A program made the position numbers and the translations under genes. From positions 1 through 36,033 of the forward strand of contig JAGXGH010000133.1 in the NCBI GenBank assembly GCA_024636835.1: DNA of 36,033 nucleotides, in the 5' to 3' direction. Below are positions 29,184 to 36,033 of the stretch, one piece after another (position 1 is the stretch's first letter; each line of letters begins with the position of its first letter). This DNA is from Verrucomicrobiales bacterium (lineage in GTDB: Bacteria > Verrucomicrobiota > Verrucomicrobiia > Verrucomicrobiales > SLCJ01). A model generated the notes under the pieces. That model saw nothing but the letters and a program-made list of their open reading frames with translations. It was not told the DNA's origin and searched no databases.

Positions 29184-29416
29184 TCCCGCCCCTCCTTGAT
29201 CGCCGCCGAAAGGGAATCGTCTGTGACAACAAACTTCATCAGATCCCTTCTGGCTCTGACACGTCGCATTAACTCTATTCGGTTCGCCTTCTGAGGTGTC
29301 AACGCCCGCTTCAGTGTGATGAGAATAAATTTGTTCAGACTACGGCCCGATTTATCGGCAGCCATCTTCAAGCTCTCATGGAGTTCTTTGGGAACGTCTT
29401 TCAGAGTAATGTTCAT
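29180..29416 (-). CDS. Antitoxin with ribbon-helix-helix fold (FitA/VapB-like)
   Basis: Encodes 78 aa. The N-terminus MNITLKDVPKELHESLKMAA followed by SGRSLNKFILITLKRAL is a ribbon-helix-helix DNA-binding domain of the FitA/Arc type. The C-terminal half (~45-78) is charged and would wrap the toxin. It is expected to neutralise the PIN toxin and to repress its own promoter, where a palindrome is seen. It overlaps the toxin gene by 4 bp. Confidence 0.88.
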   Translation of the reverse strand: MNITLKDVPKELHESLKMAADKSGRSLNKFILITLKRALTPQKANRIELMRRVRARRDLMKFVVTDDSLSAAIKEGRE

Positions 29417-29869
29417 AACGGCACCAATATACCACCATTATGGTTTCCGTCAATGATTCGGGTGTGAGGCTGATCGATGGCTTTACGGACGTCGACCGTC
29501 CACGACGCTTGAAAGGCCCTCTAGCCTGCAAAGCTGGACAGAGATTTTTTGCTTCTACATGAGCATGCACACCCTGGAAAGGGTAAGAATGACATGGCGA
29601 AAAATAGTGGATCGAAGGGGTTGTCGATGGAGTGTGGGCGCCCTCGCCCACATCGGGTGGTGCGAGCGAAGAGTGCGGTTTTTTTTGATGGACTGCCATT
29701 CCGGGTTTGGAGTCCGGTGAGCAGCGTGAAGTGAATGTGGGGCGCGAGGCGCAACCCCTCCGTGAGCCTTTAGACCTCTCAGGGAGGGATGACTTTCAGC
29801 TGTCCGGTAATCTCCTTCACGTCCATACACCCCGTAAAAAGTCATCGATACCCATATTACACACTCGTA
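29417..29869. other. Gene-free, palindrome-rich stretch
   Basis: Besides the vapBC promoter, this 450-bp stretch has no convincing gene. It contains a stem TGTGGGCG-CCCT-CGCCCACA at 29633-29652 and a longer one at 29756-29788, whose 11-base arms (CCCTCCGTGAG and CTCAGGGAGGG) differ at one position. A run of eight T lies near 29679-29686. The many short open frames here look like chance readings of repeat-like DNA. It could be an unrecognised dispersed repeat. Confidence 0.55.
29426..29453 (-). promoter_or_regulatory. vapBC promoter with overlapping palindromic operator
   Basis: Read on the minus strand, TTGACG (29448-29453) and TATATT (29426-29431) are spaced by 16 bases, a strong sigma70-type match. 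The spacer contains a perfect palindrome, ACCAT-T-ATGGT at 29434-29444, well placed as an operator for the ribbon-helix-helix antitoxin. The -10 ends only 9 bases before the antitoxin ATG, so the mRNA should have almost no leader. Confidence 0.65.
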
Positions 29870-30259
29870 TCATAGCTGTCCTTGATCTCTACTCTGTCTT
29901 TCTATATGTTTTCCAATCTCATCTGAAAAAAACTGAAATTTTTCTTGAGAGACATTATGGGTACCCTTTTTAGACAAGCACATCACAAAACCAACGAGAC
30001 GATTCCAGTCATCTATATCGGCACAAAAAAAACCCATATCAACCTTAATAGCGTTAAAAAATCTTAAAGGCCTAATCACACTGCTTGTTCTATTTTTTAA
30101 ATAGATCCTGTCAGGAATCCATTCTGTAATGAGATTCAACTTATTCTCAAAGAACATGTCTAGCAGAGCTTCAAGAGCCTTTGGCACATGAACACCAGAC
30201 CTATAAATAATCTCAATTTTAAAACCATCATAATGACACGTTTTATAATCAAATAACAT
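29870..30259 (-). CDS. AT-rich orphan gene of unknown function
   Basis: Encodes 129 aa without signal peptide or membrane helix. The coding sequence is clearly more AT-rich than its neighbours, with many Lys, Asn, Ile and Phe codons. The protein starts MLFDYKTCHYDGFKIEIIYR and has aromatic-rich motifs (FFNAIKVDMGFFCADIDDWN). I recognise no family. Its base composition and its location beside a toxin-antitoxin module and repeat-like DNA suggest recent acquisition. A small immunity- or defence-type protein is conceivable, but nothing in the sequence shows it. Confidence 0.6.
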   Translation of the reverse strand: MLFDYKTCHYDGFKIEIIYRSGVHVPKALEALLDMFFENKLNLITEWIPDRIYLKNRTSSVIRPLRFFNAIKVDMGFFCADIDDWNRLVGFVMCLSKKGTHNVSQEKFQFFSDEIGKHIERQSRDQGQL

Positions 30260-30410
30260 AATTAGGGATTCCTAGAAAAATGCCTTTGAGGTATCAAGGA
30301 CTATAGCATTACGATGGAAAAGGCAACGGACCCTCGTAATACGTCATTTGTGAATACCTCGTAACGAACACCTCTCAAACGTGCGGATCGATCGAACTAT
30401 TTGAAGCACT

Positions 30411-31505
30411 CTACGCCTCCCAATTCCCCTTATCAAAGTTGGCGACGACGAGTTTGAGGAGGTCGATCGTTGCGCGTAAATCCTTTTTGTCACACATCTC
30501 GGTGGCGAGGTGGATGTTGCGGGTAGGAACAGAGAGCGCACCGACGATGGCTCCGCCCGGCGTGTTGCGCTGCATGCCTGCGGTATCTGTTCCGCCGGCC
30601 GTGAGAATTTCCGGCTGCCAGGTAATCTTGTTCTTGGTGGCTAGCTCTTTCATGTAGCGGATCATGCGCGGGTCGCAGATCACCGAGGAATCCATGAGCT
30701 TGATACCTACCCCCTCACCCAGTCCGGTAACGCGGTTTTCGGCAGTCGAGCCTGGACCGTCAAAGGCGATCGTGGTGTCGAGACCGATTCCGAACTTTGG
30801 CTGGATATCCAGAGTGGATGCCATCACTCCACGCAGACCAACTTCTTCCTGCACCGTGAACACGGCGTAAAAGTCGTGAGAGAGCTTCTTCTTCTCTTCT
30901 TTCAATTCGCGCAGCGTCTCGAGGAGCACATACACGCTGGCGCGGTTGTCCAATGACTTGCAGTTCACGCACTCGCCGATCTCTACTAATGGACTCCAGC
31001 GGGTAATTGGATCACCTACCTCAACAAGCTTCTTGACCTCGCCCACAGGCAAGCCGAGATCGATGAAGAAATCCGTCGTCTCCGGCGTTTTCGCGCGATC
31101 CCCTGCATCCATGATGTGAATAGGTTTCGCTCCCATCGTGCCTAATAAATCTTCCTTTCCGTGCACGATCACACGCTGAGCGGTGAGCGCTTTGGGATCA
31201 AATCCACCCAAGGTGTGAAAACGCAGAAAACCACGGTCATCGATACTCTTCACCATGAAGCCAATCTCATCCATGTGCGCAGCTGCCATCGAACATTCGT
31301 CGCTGTTTTTCCCTTTCACATGGCAAATCACATTGCCGATGTTGTCGATACGCAGCGAATCACACCACCCGGCAACCTTGCTGAGGATGAAGTCACGCAC
31401 CGGCTTCTCGTAGCCTGGAGGGCCAGGAATTTCGGTAACGGCCGCGAGCAAGTCGAGGTCGATGAGTTTGGCGGATGATTTCTTGGACTTCTTTGCTGCG
31501 GACAT
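30411..31505 (-). CDS. M42 family metallopeptidase (glutamyl/deblocking aminopeptidase type)
   Basis: Encodes 364 aa, a normal length for M42. These di-metal enzymes remove N-terminal residues from peptides in the cytoplasm, often as large oligomers. Metal and catalytic residues are seen in MAAAHMDEIGF (H77, with D79 beside it), KSLDNRASVY (bridging D187), FTVQEEVGLRG (E220/E221) and the C-terminal NIHLATEMCDKKD, where a further His is expected. The N-terminus is Lys/Ser-rich and has no signal peptide. It lies 39 bp downstream of kbl on the same strand, so co-transcription is possible. Confidence 0.92.
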   Translation of the reverse strand: MSAAKKSKKSSAKLIDLDLLAAVTEIPGPPGYEKPVRDFILSKVAGWCDSLRIDNIGNVICHVKGKNSDECSMAAAHMDEIGFMVKSIDDRGFLRFHTLGGFDPKALTAQRVIVHGKEDLLGTMGAKPIHIMDAGDRAKTPETTDFFIDLGLPVGEVKKLVEVGDPITRWSPLVEIGECVNCKSLDNRASVYVLLETLRELKEEKKKLSHDFYAVFTVQEEVGLRGVMASTLDIQPKFGIGLDTTIAFDGPGSTAENRVTGLGEGVGIKLMDSSVICDPRMIRYMKELATKNKITWQPEILTAGGTDTAGMQRNTPGGAIVGALSVPTRNIHLATEMCDKKDLRATIDLLKLVVANFDKGNWEA

Positions 31506-31544
31506 GAGGATGGTTCTATTGAGATGAGAGCTTGTGATAATGAA

Positions 31545-32744
31545 TTAGGAAATGACGCCCAGGTCTTTACCGGTTTTGATAAACGCATCGACGGCTTTTT
31601 CCAACTGCTCACGGCTGTGGGCAGCGGAAATCTGCGTGCGGATCCTCGCCGTCCCCTGAGGCACGACAGGGAAGAAGAATCCAATGGCATAAACACCGTA
31701 GTCGAGCAAACGATCGGCAAACTTCTGCGAGAGTGCCGCGTCGCCAAGCATCACCGGAGAAATCGGATGATTTTTCCCAGAGATATCAAAACCAGCTTCC
31801 AGCATCTTCTCGCGGAAGAACTTGGTGTTCTCTTCGAGTTTGTCGCGTAGCTCCGTCGATTCCTCGAGCATCTCGAATACCCTGATCGCCGCAGCCGCGA
31901 TTGGTGGTGCAACGCTGTTGGAAAAAAGATACGGACGGCTGCGTTGACGCAGCAGATCGATAATCTCTTTCCGTCCTGACGTGTATCCGCCGGAGGCACC
32001 ACCAAGGGCTTTACCCAGTGTGCTGGTGGTCAGGTCGATCTTACCCATCAGTCCACAATGCTCGTGAGTGCCGCGACCTGTCTTGCCGAGAAACCCCGTC
32101 GAGTGGCAATCGTCAAAGTGCACCAGCGCGTTGTATTTCTCCGCCAACTGATGCACTTCGTCCAGCTGCGCGATGATCCCATCCATCGAAAACACACCGT
32201 CGGTGGTGATGAGTTTGGTTTTCGCGCCAGCTTCGTCGGCAGCAATCAACTGCGCCTCAAGATCCGCCATGTCGTTGTTTGCATATCGGAAACGCATCGC
32301 CTTACAAAGGCGCACACCGTCGATGATCGATGCGTGGTTGAGTTGATCCGAAATCACCGCATCGTCCGGCCCGAGGAGCACCTCGAAAAGCCCGCCATTG
32401 GCATCAAAACAGCTTGGATAGAGAATCGTATCTTCGGTCCCGAGGAAGGAGGAGATCTTCTCTTCCAACTGACGGTGAAGCGTCTGAGTGCCGCAGATAA
32501 ACCGCACGGATGCCACACCGAAACCCCAGCGATCAAGTGCATCGTGAGCCGCCTTTACCACCTCGGGATGATCCGCCAGACCGAGATAATTGTTGGCACA
32601 CATGTTGATCACCTCACGACCGTCTTTCAGCGTGACCGTGCTGTTCTGCGTCGAGTCGATATAACGCTCGCGCTTGTAGAGACCTGCCTCGTCGATTTCC
32701 TCCAGAGTCGCTTTTAATTGGGATTTAAGATCGTCGGTATACAT
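31545..32744 (-). CDS. kbl: Glycine C-acetyltransferase (2-amino-3-ketobutyrate CoA ligase)
   Basis: PLP enzyme that cleaves 2-amino-3-ketobutyrate with CoA to glycine and acetyl-CoA, the second step of threonine breakdown. It has 399 aa from the ATG at 32742-32744, matching E. coli Kbl (398 aa); a longer frame starts at 32819 but the extra residues are not family-like. Landmarks are [12 protein letters not shown], the [12 protein letters not shown] region, [12 protein letters not shown] and the PLP-Lys in STLGKALGG (K245). A threonine dehydrogenase gene is not in the window. The M42 peptidase follows on the same strand. Confidence 0.95.
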   Translation of the reverse strand: MYTDDLKSQLKATLEEIDEAGLYKRERYIDSTQNSTVTLKDGREVINMCANNYLGLADHPEVVKAAHDALDRWGFGVASVRFICGTQTLHRQLEEKISSFLGTEDTILYPSCFDANGGLFEVLLGPDDAVISDQLNHASIIDGVRLCKAMRFRYANNDMADLEAQLIAADEAGAKTKLITTDGVFSMDGIIAQLDEVHQLAEKYNALVHFDDCHSTGFLGKTGRGTHEHCGLMGKIDLTTSTLGKALGGASGGYTSGRKEIIDLLRQRSRPYLFSNSVAPPIAAAAIRVFEMLEESTELRDKLEENTKFFREKMLEAGFDISGKNHPISPVMLGDAALSQKFADRLLDYGVYAIGFFFPVVPQGTARIRTQISAAHSREQLEKAVDAFIKTGKDLGVIS

Positions 32745-32828
32745 AAAAAGTGAAAATGGGTTGGTGAATCCTCGCTTGAGCCGTTGACCGATGCAATTGA
32801 AATCCCGCGCAGAATGCACAGCTCCATC

Positions 32829-32886
32829 ATGACGGGGGCATCCTACCCTCTAGTCACCCACCGTGACGGGGGCATCCTGCCCCCAA
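32829..32886. repeat. Two direct copies of a short hairpin-forming repeat
   Basis: Two copies of TGACGGGGGCATCCT occur at about 32830-32844 and 32864-32878. The second copy forms a perfect hairpin, GGGGGCA-TCC-TGCCCCC (32868-32884); the first is degenerate on one arm. The same core occurs again at 34914-34930. They lie between the end of the DUF4407 gene and the start of kbl and could act as terminator-like or REP-like elements. Confidence 0.6.
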
Positions 32887-32943
32887 GTCCACTCCCAAAT
32901 CGAACTCCCATCCAAAACACAAACCGAGCATCAATCACCCCAC

Positions 32944-34653
32944 TCACCGGAGATCAGCTGCACGGTGAATGCCGCTGAAAAACGTTTCCATCCGTTGGTG
33001 CATGTCATCATAGAAACGCTTCTTCATGACTGCGAGCATATCACTCTGCTCACCTCCGTGGACTCCGGCGCGCTCTTCTTCCTGTCGCATCTTTTCGTTA
33101 AACGCCCTCTCCATCTCAATCAAGGAATCGAGAAATGTCTGCGCCGCTCGAGAATGTTCGACCCCATCGACCATCGCGTCTTCCAGGGTCTTATTTCGAG
33201 TAACTGAGATCAAATTGCCATCGCTGAGATGACGCATGTATTTGTCGTGACTCTGCAAAAACGCCCGGTGTTCGGCATCGTATCGCACTTCATCGCGATC
33301 GACCAATTTGTCGTAGGGCCCAGCGGAACAGAAAAACTTCACCATCAGTGGAATGGTATCCACCAACATGAACAAAAGCGTAAGGATGCAATACGTCCAG
33401 AACGCGAACTCTCCGCCTTCCTCACCACGCTTGAAAAGGTCGTGTAGAGCCAGCGTTTGCGTAAGAATGTCCCGCCGAGGTTCGTTGGCAATTGCCGCCA
33501 CCGTCGCCGTCTCATCTTCGGCAACCTTCGCCGCAGAATCCTGCATCCTCTCAAGCTCGCTCAGCATACTATCGATCTGCTGTTTGATTGTTGCCCGCAG
33601 CGCATTTTGCTGGGTGACAAACTGCTCGGCCTGATCGGCGTCCACCTTGCTCCTCAACTCGGCCAGGCGCTCCTCTTCCTCGGCCATCTTCGCCTTCTGA
33701 AGTTCCAGCTGTTGCTCGAATGACGCGATCGCCCCGGCCTTGGAAGCTCCGATACTTTCCAAAAGTCCACTCCGCTCCTCGGTCAATTGCGTCAACTGAT
33801 TGCCCATACGGGTCGCCTCGGTCCTACGCCACGCCAATTGGTCGTCCCGGATACTCTTGGCACGTGGCCCGAGCCCCACAAAACCACTTCGCTGGCCATT
33901 GACCTCCTTTTCAAACTCCTCCTGCCAGAATGCCAACTCCCCTTGAATCCTCGTATACTCCGGCGACAGCGTAGCCGTTTCCGCATCGATAGCATCCAGG
34001 CGATCTTGGTAAGGCTTGGTGGCATCGGTGATCGCGCTATCCAACTGTGTCTGCTGGTCGGCAGTCAGCCCTGGAATCGGAACGTCCTCCTCGTTGGTTT
34101 GCTGAACCAGGAACTTCGCCTGGAAGGTTTCATTCCAACGATCGCGTTCCTTGGCTATGGCGGCTTGCTGACTGCGAATTAATGCCTGAGCCGCATCTCG
34201 ATCAATCTTATAGCGGTCCTTTACCACCACAATCTCTCCGGCTCGCTCTTTTTCAATCACACCCGTGATCGTGTCGTTGAATAACAGCAAAACCAGTGGG
34301 TGCGCAATGGTTAGACCCATCAATCCTGCCACCACAAAGCGCAGCATAAACTGCCCGATCTTCTTGATCGGCGACATAAACGCCCGATAGCTCGCCAGCA
34401 ACGCTCGGTCGATGGTCATGATGATAAACGCCCACACCGTCGCCACGCCGTAGATCGCCCATTGATTATCGGTCAGGGTGGAGATCGCGTAGGCGCTGGC
34501 GATGAACGCAAACAAACACGGCACAAGAACCGTCGCACCAAATGCCACATACTTCCGCTGCTCCCAATTCGGACACTGCTCGAGGGTTTCGGAGCCAGCC
34601 GAGGACAGCCAGAAGAACACGCGTTTAAAGATTGATGTGCGGTGGTGGTTCAT
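32944..34653 (-). CDS. DUF4407 domain-containing membrane protein
   Basis: Encodes 569 aa. The first 130 residues have three membrane helices (~37-58, 67-88, 103-126). Then comes a long, charged, helical region (~130-400) rich in Glu, Gln, Ala and Arg that looks like a coiled coil. A fourth helix (~408-434) and a cytoplasmic C-terminal region (~435-569) follow. This is the layout of DUF4407 proteins, whose function is unknown; a role in envelope or membrane organisation is only a guess. It appears to stand alone, flanked by hairpin repeats on both sides. Confidence 0.82.
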   Translation of the reverse strand: MNHHRTSIFKRVFFWLSSAGSETLEQCPNWEQRKYVAFGATVLVPCLFAFIASAYAISTLTDNQWAIYGVATVWAFIIMTIDRALLASYRAFMSPIKKIGQFMLRFVVAGLMGLTIAHPLVLLLFNDTITGVIEKERAGEIVVVKDRYKIDRDAAQALIRSQQAAIAKERDRWNETFQAKFLVQQTNEEDVPIPGLTADQQTQLDSAITDATKPYQDRLDAIDAETATLSPEYTRIQGELAFWQEEFEKEVNGQRSGFVGLGPRAKSIRDDQLAWRRTEATRMGNQLTQLTEERSGLLESIGASKAGAIASFEQQLELQKAKMAEEEERLAELRSKVDADQAEQFVTQQNALRATIKQQIDSMLSELERMQDSAAKVAEDETATVAAIANEPRRDILTQTLALHDLFKRGEEGGEFAFWTYCILTLLFMLVDTIPLMVKFFCSAGPYDKLVDRDEVRYDAEHRAFLQSHDKYMRHLSDGNLISVTRNKTLEDAMVDGVEHSRAAQTFLDSLIEMERAFNEKMRQEEERAGVHGGEQSDMLAVMKKRFYDDMHQRMETFFSGIHRAADLR

Positions 34654-34913
34654 AACAATGTGAAAATCGACTACGGCAACTGTCCATCCAAATACAGATC
34701 AACGATAGTCCCCATACGTAAGGGCTTGATACTCTATATCACCGCAAAGACCAATCACCGATTTTCATGGATTAATCGCTGCTATTTTCCGCCGATTGAC
34801 CGTGAACTCACACATCACACACTGCTTGCGGTGGCTGTAGTCCTTGTTGCTGTAGGAATCCACCCCACACTGACAACATGAAAGAACCCTTTGCCTTTAA
34901 GGAGTGAAGTGGC

Positions 34914-34930
34914 CGGGGCATCCTGCCCCG
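34914..34930. repeat. Hairpin repeat CGGGGCA-TCC-TGCCCCG
   Basis: A perfect 7-bp stem with a TCC loop, sharing the GGGGCATCCTGCCCC core with the copy at 32868-32884. It is the third occurrence in the window, upstream of the DUF4407 gene. Confidence 0.65.
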
Positions 34931-35030
34931 AAGCCATAACAATAGTCATCGCTCCGCGATGGAGAAGGTAAACTCAGTTGCCGATTCGTCATCCCCATAC
35001 ACGAGATTTGTGAGTTCACGGGGACTGACT

Positions 35031-35157
35031 CGAATGGCACTGTTTTAAGAGCGGTTCTCGTCATGTGTCCTCAAGGAGCACGGTGCGTCTCGCCCGTGTG
35101 AGCGGTATTCGCGGTTCTCTCCAACTTCCGAAATACTGCTTAAAACAGTGCCATTCG
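35031..35157. repeat. Candidate miniature inverted-repeat element
   Basis: The arm GAATGGCACTGTTTTAAG (35032-35049) is perfectly inverted at 35139-35156, extended to 19 bp if the outer C/G pair is counted. The arms enclose about 90 bp without a coding gene and with an internal direct repeat GCGGTTCTC (35051-35059 and 35111-35119). GGGACTGACTC directly precedes the left arm (35021-35031) and directly follows the right arm (35157-35167), so the element is flanked by 9-11 bp direct repeats, as expected for target duplications. Alternatively, the flanks are part of a longer repeat unit, since GGACTGAC recurs nearby. Confidence 0.6.
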
Positions 35158-35176
35158 GGACTGACTCCATATGCGT

Positions 35177-35271
35177 AGCTCCCCGCCGCCGCGAAGGGGT
35201 CCCCCTTGGGGAATCGAGGCGACTGGCGGGAGCTGAGATGGACGGGAGCAAAGCGACTGCCCCGAAGGGGC
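35177..35271. other. GC-rich tract with nested stems
   Basis: AGCTCCCCGCC (35177-35187) can pair with GGCGGGAGCT (35225-35234) with one bulge, enclosing an inner AAGGGG / CCCCCTT hairpin (35194-35207). A second perfect hairpin, GCCCC-GAA-GGGGC, lies at 35259-35271. CGACTG recurs three times at about 35220, 35254 and 35294. This could be a structured RNA, a repeat or decayed mobile DNA. Confidence 0.4.
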
Positions 35272-35502
35272 GAAGAAGCCGTGAGGCGGCGACTGAGTCA
35301 ACGGATCGCGGCATCAAGGCGGGCGCTTTGGATTACATCTTGTTATGAGCAGAGTGCAGCGAGGAGGGGATGTCCGCCGTAGCTGAGGAACGAAGCGAAG
35401 GAGGAACGACGAGCGAAACGTTCGCGGCAAGCAGGAAGCGTGATCAGGCCGCTTGGGGGTGGTGTTTGATGTCAGCCAAATATCAGAAAAACATGGAAAA
35501 TT

Positions 35503-35630
35503 GGACTGACCCTTTTTGCCTTCTTCTTACACTACGCCAAATCCATGCAGCTAACCAAGGGAACGAGTTCACCGCTGTTCATCAATCTCAATGATGGCAA
35601 TTGCTTGAGTTCAAGGACTGACCCTTTGCC
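35503..35630. repeat. Pair of GGACTGACCC direct repeats
   Basis: GGACTGACCCTTTTTGCC at 35503-35520 and GGACTGACCCTTTGCC at 35615-35630 are near-identical and 112 bp apart. Part of this motif (ACCCTTTGCCTTT) also occurs at 34886-34898, and the GGACTGAC core flanks the element at 35031-35157. The pattern is reminiscent of REP-type element borders. Confidence 0.5.
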
Positions 35631-35665
35631 TTTCACGATATCGATTCGGCCGTTAACACCTATTT

Positions 35666-35900
35666 TTATTTTTTAGAGTAAGTAATTAGCCATGTCTTGT
35701 TAGACTGAAATATAAATTTCAACGTTCCTCTATTAACAAAACGAGGAAGACTTAAATCGCTCCTACTCAAGAAGACTGAACCGCCGCCATCACTCGCTTC
35801 CCAAGAAATTAAAATCTCTTCACCAATCACAACTTGATCGCTGTAGTTCGCCTGCACCTCTTTTAATTGCGACGTTCCAGCGCCTGGTGACAGATTGAGG
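35666..35900 (-). pseudogene. C-terminal fragment of a gene cut by an IS
   Basis: On the minus strand a frame ending at 35666 reads about 78 residues of protein-like sequence (VIGEEILISWEASDGGG, then LSLPRFVNRGTLKFIF and a final TYSKK). It is continuous with the inverted repeat of an IS3-family element starting at 35901, and upstream codons would come from the IS. The segment is more AT-rich than the core genome. It is best read as the 3' remnant of an interrupted gene; the family is not recognised. The rest, if present, would lie beyond the IS outside the window. Confidence 0.5.
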
Positions 35901-36033
35901 TGGACCCCGAAATTCGGACAGGTAGTTAAGCTATAATTTTGATGGCTAGGAGCGGGGATAACCCCGAACCTAACAACAACAAAATGAAAGCAAAAAGAAG
36001 AAGACACGAACCCGAATTCAAAGCGCGAGTAGC
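35901..36033 (+). mobile_element. Left end of an IS3-family insertion sequence, truncated by the window
   Basis: The element appears to begin at 35901 with a terminal-repeat-like sequence (TGGACCCCGAAATTCGGACA), the style of IS3-group ends. A TATAAT box follows at 35932-35937, then a hairpin CGGGG-ATAA-CCCCG (35953-35966), then the transposase OrfA start at 35984. The right end and the target duplication are outside the window, so the exact boundary is not confirmed. Confidence 0.65.
35984..36033 (+). CDS. IS3-family transposase OrfA, 5' part only
   Basis: Only 16 codons are present: MKAKRRRHEPEFKARV and the start of the next codon. This N-terminus, a basic stretch followed by the PEFKARVA motif, is typical of IS3-family OrfA, the helix-turn-helix protein that binds the IS ends. 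OrfA is normally followed by OrfB joined by programmed -1 frameshifting, which cannot be checked here. A hairpin lies 17 bases before the start codon. Confidence 0.75.
   Translation, partial: MKAKRRRHEPEFKARV

Larger units (their letters stand above)
34654..35665. other. One-kilobase gene-free region dense in repeats
   Basis: No convincing gene is seen. From left to right: upstream sequence of the DUF4407 gene; a stretch near 34741-34790 (containing GATTTTCATGGATTAATC) that resembles common intergenic repeat DNA; a hairpin at 34914-34930; the inverted-arm element at 35031-35157; a GC-rich structured tract (~35177-35310); a purine-rich tract (~35357-35415); and two GGACTGACCC repeats at 35503 and 35615. 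Short open frames here have irregular composition and no recognisable protein features. Confidence 0.6.

Noticed and set aside
29555..29845. Minus-strand 96-codon frame in the palindrome-rich stretch
   Set aside because: It spans inverted repeats and reads as low-quality sequence; probably a chance frame in repeat DNA.
32058..32717. Plus-strand 219-codon frame inside kbl
   Set aside because: It is a shadow of kbl, whose protein is clear along its whole length.
32829..32886. Two direct repeats considered as a CRISPR array
   Set aside because: Only two imperfect copies with a short gap and no cas genes.
34642..34881. Plus-strand 79-codon frame upstream of the DUF4407 gene
   Set aside because: It runs through promoter and repeat-like DNA and shows no domain or start signal.
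35045..35317. Minus-strand 90-codon frame through the inverted-arm element
   Set aside because: It is explained by the repeat and the GC-rich stems.
35370..35594. Plus-strand 74-codon frame in the repeat region
   Set aside because: It spans a GGACTGACCC repeat and a purine tract; composition is not protein-like.

Overview
The window looks like chromosomal DNA of a Verrucomicrobiota bacterium, probably Verrucomicrobiales and close to Akkermansiaceae or Rubritaleaceae. The clues are a PEP-CTERM protein ending in the short Arg-rich tail typical of that phylum, a clpS-DUF2017 pair, a GldA/F/G plus DUF4340 transporter operon, a DUF4407 protein, weak Shine-Dalgarno sites and moderate GC. The assignment is an inference from gene content; no rRNA gene is present.

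Positions 1-7630 hold a minus-strand cluster. From 5' to 3' it runs: three secreted proteins of unknown function, phoH, a PgpH-type 7TM-HD phosphohydrolase, ybeY, an unrecognised 246-aa protein, clpS and a DUF2017 protein. The last four are joined by 4-8 bp overlaps, so RNA/ribosome maturation and the N-degron adaptor are probably co-expressed. A small membrane protein sits at the left edge.

Positions 7830-14734 run on the plus strand: kdsB and pyrG (CMP-KDO synthesis and the CTP it needs), a secreted M16 zinc peptidase closed by a hairpin terminator, a 60-aa lipoprotein, and an alpha/beta hydrolase coupled to it by a GTGA overlap. Positions 14731-18295 form a sugar segment: a RhaT-type symporter and an AraA/FucI-family isomerase on the minus strand, and a secreted SGNH hydrolase on the plus strand. 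Positions 18307-22299 carry sucA-sucB (E1 and E2 of 2-oxoglutarate dehydrogenase). Divergent to them is a four-gene ABC operon, GldA-like, GldF-like, GldG-like and DUF4340 (22571-27706), followed by the PEP-CTERM protein.

The right quarter is more accessory. It holds a VapBC toxin-antitoxin module under a near-leaderless promoter, a palindrome-rich gene-free stretch, and an AT-rich orphan gene. After these come the M42 aminopeptidase, kbl and a DUF4407 membrane coiled-coil protein. The last 1.4 kb has no intact gene. It contains hairpin repeats, a 125-127 bp element with 18-19 bp inverted arms flanked by short direct repeats, a GC-rich structured tract, several GGACTGAC-core repeats, and an IS3-family insertion at the right edge that appears to have cut a gene.

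I found no clearly novel defence or biosynthetic system. The best leads are the coupled ybeY-X-clpS-DUF2017 block, two core proteins with apparently missing domains (PgpH without its extracellular domain, SucB without an E3-binding domain), the vapBC promoter architecture and the repeat cluster at 34.9-35.65 kb.
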